DNA of 9,115 nt, taken from positions 1-9,115 of the forward strand of contig WAQG01000006.1 of the NCBI GenBank assembly GCA_015520395.1. The letters run 5' to 3'. The DNA is from Candidatus Geoarchaeota archaeon. GTDB taxonomy: Archaea > Thermoproteota > Thermoprotei > Gearchaeales > WAQG01. The notes beneath the pieces are model-generated. The model was not told the DNA's origin. It saw nothing but the letters and a program-made list of their open reading frames with translations, and made no database searches. Positions 1-4,345 of this stretch are shown in pieces (within the stretch, counting starts at the first letter, position 1; each line of letters opens with the position of its first letter). A program made the position numbers and the translations under genes.

Positions 1-432
1 TTTAAGGCCCCTGAGTGGAGGATCGTAAACAATCATGCTACGGCTCCTCAAGCCTTGTGGGAGAAGCTCCATTATGTTTTTATTATGCAGAAGTATCAGA
101 TCACATCCACCCAGGCTTCCTTTAAACGGCCTATTTAGAATCCATAGCCTCAGCGTGTCTAGAAGAAGGAAGCCGCTATGAACGTCGGCAACCAGCTTAA
201 ACTTAAATCTGGGTTTCAGGCGTGATGCAAGCCAGAGGAGGAGCCCTTGGGGAACCTGGACGAAAACCAGGCTAAACTTCTCCAGGGCCTTCAAGGTGCG
301 GAGCGCCTCACCTATATACGGAAGTTTGGAATTGACGAACACGAGCTCCAGGCCCAGTTCCTCAGCTAAACTCCTGGTTCTCGCTGATAGTCTCCGCCAG
401 GCCACGAAAGCCCCATTCTCCACGACTTTCAC
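1..432 (-). CDS. GT4-like glycosyltransferase, N-terminal part (runs off the left edge)
   Basis: I translated 144 uninterrupted codons on the minus strand from a GTG at 432 down to base 1. The protein looks like the N-terminal Rossmann-like half of a GT4-type (GT-B fold) archaeal glycosyltransferase. It has an early FVAWRRLSARTRSLAEELG segment, the beta-strand LVFVQVPQG at about 56-63, a VADVHSGFL segment with His85 at 81-89, and CDLILLHNKN at 110-119, followed by a proline-rich turn (YDPPL). The C-terminal half with the sugar-nucleotide site lies outside the window, so donor and acceptor are unknown. The start is uncertain: in-frame GTG codons at 438, 432 and 423 are all possible, and a TATA-like stretch at 442-450 would best suit a leaderless start near 423. 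Family membership is recognised by eye; the sugar specificity is not inferable. Confidence 0.68.
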   Translation of the reverse strand, partial: MKVVENGAFVAWRRLSARTRSLAEELGLELVFVNSKLPYIGEALRTLKALEKFSLVFVQVPQGLLLWLASRLKPRFKFKLVADVHSGFLLLDTLRLWILNRPFKGSLGGCDLILLHNKNIMELLPQGLRSRSMIVYDPPLRGLK

Positions 433-440
433 TCCCACAG

Positions 441-451
441 GTTTTTAATAC
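441..451 (+). promoter_or_regulatory. TATA-like element between the glycosyltransferase and the sRNA candidate
   Basis: The stretch gtttttaatac is AT-rich on both strands. Read on the plus strand its centre lies about 26 bases before 470-473, where a perfect C box begins. Read on the minus strand it could drive the glycosyltransferase from a start near 423. Position and composition are seen; promoter activity is inferred. Confidence 0.35.
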
Positions 452-465
452 AGCAATAGTGATAA

Positions 466-537
466 AACAGTGATGATGACTCCAACCCCGATGACGGAGA
501 ACTACCGGATGATATGGATCTTGAGTGCTGAGTCATC
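466..537 (+). ncRNA. Candidate C/D box small RNA
   Basis: Two overlapping perfect C boxes (RTGATGA) are present: GTGATGA at 470-476 and ATGATGA at 473-479. A perfect D box, CTGA, lies at 528-531, giving a core of about 60 nt, the usual size for archaeal C/D sRNAs. An imperfect C' box (ATGATAT, 509-515) is followed by exactly 12 nt (516-527) before the D box, the usual guide spacing. A weak D' (CCGA, 488-491) lies 11 nt after the first C box. The TATA-like element at 441-451 is at the right distance for transcription to start at the C box. Against it, no good terminal stem flanks the C and D boxes, D' and C' are imperfect, and an 8-bp inverted repeat overlaps both boxes and could mean something else. 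The ends given are approximate. Confidence 0.38.
475..537. repeat. 8-bp perfect inverted repeat, 47-base spacer
   Basis: GATGACTC at 475-482 is the exact reverse complement of GAGTCATC at 530-537. The arms overlap the C and D boxes of the sRNA candidate, so they may form an RNA stem or may be half-sites of an operator for the downstream gene. The match is seen; the role is unknown. Confidence 0.5.
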
Positions 538-574
538 TAATACCTCTTCCCGGACATATAGATGATTACAAAAC

Positions 575-588
575 TCTTAATATATTTA
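575..588 (+). promoter_or_regulatory. TATA-like box for the small membrane protein
   Basis: cttaatatatttac is centred about 26 bases before the GTG at 608, so a leaderless mRNA beginning at or next to that codon is the simplest reading. No Shine-Dalgarno-like sequence lies before the start, which agrees with leaderless translation. Confidence 0.5.
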
Positions 589-607
589 CAATATATTGTG
601 AAGTTTG

Positions 608-1018
608 GTGGCACCATTGAAGGTGCTCGCTTTAAAGGCAAGTATTCTATCCCTCATAGTCCCGGGACTTGGTCATATGTATCTACACAGGTTTAGGAAG
701 GGATTAGTATTTTTAGCATCTATTTATTCACTAGTAGCTATTGATTACTTTTTACTCATTATCTCAGTCACTAGCCACCATGTTGAATTAAGCTTACTCA
801 AAAGACTGCTATGGATGAGTCCAATGTTCATTATAATGCTTACTTTACCATACTGGATATATCTGCTGATATATGGCTTAGTTCACAGCCTCAATGGTGT
901 ACCATTAATCCTCTTAGCTCCATTGGAGCACAATGCTCTGATTTTAGCAATATTGATATTATGGATATTGCAGGCAACTGAGACATACTATTCAGGTAGA
1001 AAATTTGGCTGGAATTAA
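608..1018 (+). CDS. Small multi-pass membrane protein with a PGLG motif
   Basis: About 136 residues, very hydrophobic, with four likely membrane segments (roughly residues 8-27, 33-53, 73-93 and 110-125, counted from the TTG at 605). The first segment ends in VPGLGHMYLHRFRKGL, resembling the PGxGhxYxgrxxkG motif of TM2-like and DUF5683-like small membrane proteins, whose function is generally unknown. I prefer GTG 608 because it sits at the expected leaderless distance from the TATA-like box; TTG 605 is the only other start after the in-frame TGA at 599-601. The gene is richer in A and T than the oxidase genes further right. It stands alone: a DUF3883-like remnant begins directly after its stop. 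I cannot assign a function. Confidence 0.62.
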   Translation: MAPLKVLALKASILSLIVPGLGHMYLHRFRKGLVFLASIYSLVAIDYFLLIISVTSHHVELSLLKRLLWMSPMFIIMLTLPYWIYLLIYGLVHSLNGVPLILLAPLEHNALILAILILWILQATETYYSGRKFGWN

Positions 1019-1019
1019 A

Positions 1020-1322
1020 AGCGAACTATCTTACATAATTGAGATTAAGAGGGTTTGCGAGGCTGAGGCTGGAAGTGAAGTTCCTCTGACAAGGAGTAGT
1101 AAAAGGCTAAGGAGCTAGGCGACAAGTTCCGGCTTTACTTCGTCTACGGCGTGGAAACCAGGAGAAGAATTCTGATAATACATAATCGAGAATGATAAGG
1201 ATGGTGTTGTCAAATCAAGACTGACAGATGTGTTCGCTTCCTCCACACCCCCTAAAAATGGAGACACAATTAACTTAATAACACCATTGAGGATAAGCGA
1301 AAGAAATAAATGTTTTGTTTAG
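1020..1322 (+). pseudogene. Decayed DUF3883-like domain remnant (two frame changes)
   Basis: In one frame, bases 1032-1091 read YIIEIKRV, then an acidic stretch, then GSEVPLT. This frame stops at 1116-1118. In the second frame, bases 1109-1195 read KELGDKFRLYFVYGVE and then RRRILIIHN, stopping at 1193-1195. Joined, they match the usual DUF3883 core order: (Y)IEVKG, variable loop, V.LT..EW, then A..LGD.YWLYVV, then a hydrophobic strand ending near N or D-P. Returning to the first frame at about 1182 gives a further open stretch (IENDKDGVV and onward) to a TAG at 1320-1322. DUF3883 usually ends larger helicase or nuclease-like defence proteins. Here no upstream body survives, because the membrane protein ends at 1018. 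The frame changes are seen directly; the family call is by eye. A sequencing error could explain one change, but the missing N-terminal part cannot be explained that way. Confidence 0.6.
1304..1313 (+). promoter_or_regulatory. TATA-like box for vapBC
   Basis: aaataaatgt is centred about 27 bases before the vapB ATG, with purine-rich cgaaag just upstream as a possible BRE. No Shine-Dalgarno-like sequence is seen before the ATG, so the operon is probably leaderless. A second AT-rich stretch (1320-1335) lies too close to the start to be its TATA box. Confidence 0.4.
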
Positions 1323-1339
1323 TATATTATAGTATATGA
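1320..1339 (+). repeat. Tandem 10-bp repeat at the vapB start
   Basis: TAGTATATTA (1320-1329) is followed directly by TAGTATATGA (1330-1339), matching at 9 of 10 positions. The second copy contains the vapB ATG. A site repeated once per helical turn over the start is plausible as an operator for the VapB/VapC complex, which usually represses its own operon. The repeat is seen; binding is inferred. Confidence 0.4.
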
Positions 1340-1572
1340 CCAAGTTGGTGAGCTTATCGGAGGATGTATATGAGGAGCTAAATAGGATAAGGAAGATGGA
1401 GGGCAAATCCTTTTCGGAAGTAATAAGAGAACTATTGAGATGCAGGTATCTAAGCATAAAAGGGCTGGTGAGGCTAATTGAGCAGATTGGCCCTATTGAG
1501 GTTGAAGAAGTGAGCAATGAAGTTTGGGAGAACATTCCCGAGAGAGCTGAGGAAGCTTGGAAATCTGCCTAG
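1336..1572 (+). CDS. vapB: VapB-type antitoxin
   Basis: A 78-residue protein. Its N-terminus, MTKLVSLSEDVYEEL, then GKSFSEVIREL at about 23-33, follows the pattern of archaeal VapB antitoxins of the COG1753/DUF217 type: a strand, then two helices of a small DNA-binding domain. The acidic C-terminus (EVEEVSNEVWENIPERAEEAW) would be the part that wraps the toxin. It neutralises the toxin encoded next and, in known pairs, helps repress the operon. Its stop lies 16 bases inside vapC, the usual coupled arrangement. ATG at 1336 is the natural start given the family N-terminus. Confidence 0.85.
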   Translation: MTKLVSLSEDVYEELNRIRKMEGKSFSEVIRELLRCRYLSIKGLVRLIEQIGPIEVEEVSNEVWENIPERAEEAWKSA

Positions 1573-1952
1573 ACACCGGTATAATAATAGACATATTGAG
1601 AAAGAGGGACAGGACAGTTAAGCAGCTGCTAAAGTTGGAGTTCGTACCCGCTGTAACTGCTGTAACTGTTGCCGAGCTCTATATGGGAGAAAGGAAGGGA
1701 GAGAGGCTTGACCTAGTGTTAAGAAGACTCAAGTTTTACCCATTGGACTTTGAGTCGTCCCGGCTTGCTGGTAAGATTTACAAAATTCTAAGGATGAAAG
1801 GGAGGTTGGTAGATTTCAGGGACATCTTGGTCGGGGCAATATGTATAAGATATGGAGTGCCGCTGGTTACCAGGAACCTTAAACACTTCAAAAGGCTAGA
1901 GGAATTCGGATTAGTTATCATGAGCCCTGAAGATCTAGTCAGACGCTCATAA
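1557..1952 (+). CDS. vapC: VapC-type PIN-domain ribonuclease toxin
   Basis: A 131-residue single PIN domain, the standard length for VapC. The acidic metal-binding residues are visible: Asp6 in CLDTGIIID, Glu40 in VAELY, and Asp89 (with Asp86) in VDFRDILVGA. Asn107 in VTRN takes the position near the fourth conserved acid. These proteins cleave RNA with Mg2+ or Mn2+ and arrest growth when freed from VapB. The start is TTG at 1557, overlapping the end of vapB, with tgagg at 1548-1552 as a Shine-Dalgarno-like site 4 bases upstream. The next candidate starts would remove the first catalytic aspartate. No inactivating change is seen, so the toxin looks intact. Confidence 0.88.
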   Translation: MEICLDTGIIIDILRKRDRTVKQLLKLEFVPAVTAVTVAELYMGERKGERLDLVLRRLKFYPLDFESSRLAGKIYKILRMKGRLVDFRDILVGAICIRYGVPLVTRNLKHFKRLEEFGLVIMSPEDLVRRS

Positions 1953-2232
1953 AACATGAAAAAATAGTAAAAAATAAAAATAGTATAGGACCATCAAGCC
2001 CGAGGGAAGGCAGCTATTCTTAGATTCAGGGCAGAATAAATAGGCCTAAAGGGGCAGGAACATGTAATGTTGTGTTTATAACGTATGATAATTTTTGCAG
2101 TGTCGGAAGCTTATGAACGGATGAGGAGTTACCTCTTCTCTGCGGCTACAGCCGATAGGCGACTCACCATAGTTCTCTCCCTGAGGATTATCTCGAAGGC
2201 TATAACTTTATAGGTCAGTAAGGCTTGAGGGG
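1953..2232. other. Gene-poor 280-base stretch
   Basis: This stretch separates vapC from the convergent HTH gene. It begins with an A-rich run (1960-1983), which on the minus strand is T-rich and could end leftward transcripts. It then holds one short open frame (2085-2213, listed separately). No tRNA, rRNA or recognisable coding family is seen. TAGTATA occurs here at 1981-1987, as it does twice before vapB, but the sequence is AT-rich and this may be chance. Confidence 0.5.
2085..2213 (+). CDS. Very short open frame, possible small protein or remnant
   Basis: An open frame of 42 codons begins at ATG 2085 after an in-frame TAA at 2079-2081 and ends at TAG 2211-2213. Its translation has a regular amphipathic pattern (AYERMRSYLFSAA, then RRLTIVLSLRIIS) that looks more protein-like than random. 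A TATA-like gtttataac (2074-2082) would place a leaderless start at the in-frame GTG 2100 rather than ATG 2085. I recognise no family. It could be a true small protein, the end of a decayed gene, or chance. Confidence 0.22.
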   Translation: MIIFAVSEAYERMRSYLFSAATADRRLTIVLSLRIISKAITL

Positions 2233-2574
2233 TTAGAGTGTTTTTACCTGCTTAGCCAGTTCTGGGAACATCCTGTGACTTCTAAATATTGTACATACTT
2301 TACACATATCTATACTGATTTTCTCCTCATATAGCCTCTTTGCTATAATGCGGATCAGCTCGACGGTGATCGGGTTACTGTAGAGTTCTTTCAGCCCTCC
2401 TATTTTTCTCTTATTATTTATCGCATAACTTAATAGCGGTTGCGATATTCCAACAAGTCTTGATGCCTTAAGTTGGCTGATCCCATATATTTCCATTAGT
2501 TCTTTAGCTATGGCAACCCTTATAGCGGTAGCATATTTTGAGACAAATATTTCACAGAATGACCGCTCGAGCAT
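2233..2574 (-). CDS. HTH transcriptional regulator, COG2522-like
   Basis: A 113-residue DNA-binding protein. An XRE-like helix-turn-helix occupies about residues 18-55: IAKELMEIYGISQLKASRLV, then GISQPLLSYAINNKRK as recognition helix and wing. The C-terminal part ends in a CKVC pair (Cys91, Cys94) followed by TIFR, a layout typical of the short archaeal regulators of COG2522, where the cysteines could bind metal or sense redox state. It starts at ATG 2574 with a purine-rich gggtgggatg just upstream. It is divergent from the superoxide reductase gene with 178 bases between them, so it may control that gene, itself, or both. The target is not visible from sequence. An unrelated metabolic regulator remains possible. 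Confidence 0.72.
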   Translation of the reverse strand: MLERSFCEIFVSKYATAIRVAIAKELMEIYGISQLKASRLVGISQPLLSYAINNKRKIGGLKELYSNPITVELIRIIAKRLYEEKISIDMCKVCTIFRSHRMFPELAKQVKTL

Positions 2575-2618
2575 CTACATCCCACCCGCCGGTTAGCTCT
2601 GATATCTTAACCTATCAC

Positions 2619-2638
2619 AAATTTATAAGTCTTCTTAT
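2619..2638 (-). promoter_or_regulatory. TATA-like box and small inverted repeat upstream of the HTH gene
   Basis: On the minus strand gacttataaattt (2631-2619) is a good TATA-like sequence, about 50 bases before ATG 2574, leaving a leader of roughly 24 nt. ATAAG (2625-2629) and CTTAT (2634-2638) form a 5-bp inverted repeat over the upstream edge of this box, which could be a self-repression site. The arms are short, so the repeat may be chance. Confidence 0.35.
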
Positions 2639-2717
2639 CGAAAAACTAATCCTACTAATACTGCCTCGTAACTTAGCAGCGTTGATTTTCTGGGTCAAAA
2701 ACATCGCGTTTTCATCA

Positions 2718-2728
2718 TATTTATATTT
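2718..2728 (+). promoter_or_regulatory. TATA-like box for the superoxide reductase gene
   Basis: atttatattta lies about 27 bases before ATG 2753, predicting a nearly leaderless transcript. A GTCAAAAA octamer sits at 2694-2701, about 17 bases upstream of the box, where an activator could bind; the same octamer occurs in a palindrome upstream of the cydAA' operon. Confidence 0.5.
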
Positions 2729-2752
2729 AAAGAGCGTTTCAGAGAGATAGCC

Positions 2753-3127
2753 ATGAAGGAGTTTGGTGACCTTATTTATACCCCTGAGAGGGCTTCTGGT
2801 GAAGCTGTCTCAAAGATCGAGTCACACACACCAAGAATAGAGGCGCCCGACAAGGTGAAAGCTGGAGAGGCTTTTGAGATTAAGGTCTTAGTGGGCCCTC
2901 ACCCAAACAGGGTTGAGCATTCGATAAGGTGGATAGAGCTGTACTTTTACGAGGAGGGAAGAGGCTTCAACCCCATTCACCTAGCTACCATAAGGCTCGA
3001 GCCCGTCTACACGGAGCCTGAGGTGACTGTAAAGCTTAGGCTCTCTAAGAGTGGTGTGCTCTACGCCTTAGAATACTGTAATCTCCATGGAGTCTGGGAG
3101 GCAAGAAAAGAGATAGAAATCATTTAG
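2753..3127 (+). CDS. sor: Superoxide reductase (neelaredoxin type)
   Basis: A 124-residue protein of the class II superoxide reductase (neelaredoxin) family, a cytosolic iron enzyme that reduces superoxide to hydrogen peroxide without making oxygen. The full Fe(His)4(Cys) ligand set is visible: His25 in ESHTP, His50 in GPHPN, His56 in VEHSI, and Cys109 and His112 in EYCNLHG. Glu23, which matches the glutamate that can bind the oxidised iron, is kept. The lysine that normally follows it (EKH in most members) is replaced by Ser24. There is no N-terminal desulforedoxin domain. Electrons usually come from rubredoxin; no rubredoxin gene is seen here. The gene is divergent from the HTH regulator and converges with the cydAA' operon, 3 bases separating the stops. 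Confidence 0.93.
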   Translation: MKEFGDLIYTPERASGEAVSKIESHTPRIEAPDKVKAGEAFEIKVLVGPHPNRVEHSIRWIELYFYEEGRGFNPIHLATIRLEPVYTEPEVTVKLRLSKSGVLYALEYCNLHGVWEARKEIEII

Positions 3128-3130
3128 CTG

Positions 3131-4342
3131 TCAGTATTCCTCCTCTATTTTTGGCTTTGCTAGAAGTATTAGGTAGATGAAGAAGGCGGCGGCCACCAGG
3201 AGCGCGCCTAGGAACCCTAACGTCAGCATTATTAGCTCTGAACCCGTCGCTAGGACGTTGGGCTTTATTACAAGTGCGTCGACTAGTAGCTGCTTTACCG
3301 GTTCTGGAAGGGCACTGGCTATCTTGGGATCGGTGAGGTCGGCAACGAAGTATGGGTATTGGCTGTACTCGTTGAGGAGCTCTCCTGAGATCAGCACGAT
3401 TAATGAGAGGGTACCAGCACTCATTAGAAGCTTAGCCTGGCCTAAATTTATGAAGCTACCGCCCCTCAGTTTGCCATAGATATAGAGCACTATTATGAAC
3501 TGAAGTGCGACCAAGGTTATTTTGAATGCGAAGAGCCACCCATAGTTTTGGTGTATTACGCCGTCGCCGACAGTCCATCCGAAGGCGCCGAAGATGTTGT
3601 TGAACTTGTACTCCACTATCATCAGTGAGAAGCCGTACCAAGTCCCTAGGAGCACCATTGCGATGAGGGTTATTATTGCTCCTAATGTGGAGAACCTCAC
3701 CAGCTCCTCGGCGGCCCGCCTCTCCTCCTCGCTTGAATGGAAGTATTTGTAGCTGAAGGCCCCGGCCATAACCAGGAATCCAACCGTCAGCGCCCCAACT
3801 ATGCTCTTAAGGTAGAGGGGTAGAAGGGTTGGGTTTGAGAGGGCTTCAAGGACGTCTAGGTAGGGCTTCCCTGAGGGATCCAGCTTTAGTCCTATTGGCG
3901 TGTTTAGGAAGGCAAAGACAGCCCTGAAACCAAGTGGTATTATGTAGGATGAAATCGCCATAAGGATTCCCACAGCCAGGTGAGTCTGCCTGCTTAGGTG
4001 GTTCCAGCCGTACCAGTAAGTTGTTATTGTCAGGAAGTGGAGGGCTATGAAGAGTATCGCAAGCCCAAAGGGGACGAAGGTGAGGTGCCCTGCTAACCCT
4101 ATGAACTTGGGATAGAAGCTCAGCAGGAAGACTGTGAAGGCTGTTCCGAACACGCCTGCCAGGGCGTATGTTGCGGCGTAAAACTTCATCAAGCTTCTGG
4201 CAGCCTTCAGAAGGCCATTGTTGCCCAGCTTCTCCGCCCTCCACTTAAAGTATGGTACTAGTGTCGCCAACGCTATTCCCAGGTTCACCATGGCTATGTG
4301 AAGGCCAAAGGCAAGGGCGACAAATGTTATTGGGACATCCAC
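3131..4342 (-). CDS. cydA': CydA' subunit: CydA-derived partner of a CydB-less cytochrome bd-family oxidase
   Basis: A 403-residue, roughly nine-helix membrane protein. It resembles the CydA upstream (for example YWYGWNHLS here, MWFAWNKLS there) rather than a CydB. Aligned by eye to E. coli CydA it keeps His15 (matching His19) and Glu325 (matching Glu445). It has lost the other functional residues: the positions of Glu99 and Glu107 fall at Leu and His102, His186 is Lys179, the K-x4-E quinol motif is gone, and GRQPW has become SQYPY (327-331). This fits the CydAA' enzymes described in archaea, in which CydA' replaces CydB as the structural partner. It starts at GTG 4342, with a perfect GGAGGTGA (minus strand, 4357-4350) 7 bases before it inside the end of cydA. 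It is therefore co-translated with cydA in one operon. Confidence 0.82.
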   Translation of the reverse strand: MDVPITFVALAFGLHIAMVNLGIALATLVPYFKWRAEKLGNNGLLKAARSLMKFYAATYALAGVFGTAFTVFLLSFYPKFIGLAGHLTFVPFGLAILFIALHFLTITTYWYGWNHLSRQTHLAVGILMAISSYIIPLGFRAVFAFLNTPIGLKLDPSGKPYLDVLEALSNPTLLPLYLKSIVGALTVGFLVMAGAFSYKYFHSSEEERRAAEELVRFSTLGAIITLIAMVLLGTWYGFSLMIVEYKFNNIFGAFGWTVGDGVIHQNYGWLFAFKITLVALQFIIVLYIYGKLRGGSFINLGQAKLLMSAGTLSLIVLISGELLNEYSQYPYFVADLTDPKIASALPEPVKQLLVDALVIKPNVLATGSELIMLTLGFLGALLVAAAFFIYLILLAKPKIEEEY

Positions 4343-4345
4343 CTC

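Noticed and set aside
2105..2190. A C/D box-like pattern in the gap before the HTH gene (ATGAGGA, later CCTGA)
   Set aside because: The C box is degenerate, the spacing does not fit, and no C' or D' boxes are seen.
2538..2750. A 70-codon plus-strand open frame across the divergent gap upstream of sor
   Set aside because: It overlaps the start of the HTH gene and the TATA-like boxes, and its translation has no recognisable pattern.
3846..4244. A 132-codon open frame on the minus strand inside cydA'
   Set aside because: It is out of frame with a clearly recognisable CydA' protein and reads as low-complexity basic and polar sequence.
3131..4342. The second oxidase subunit as CydB
   Set aside because: It aligns with CydA along its length, including the WNxLS segment and the degenerate GRQPW region.
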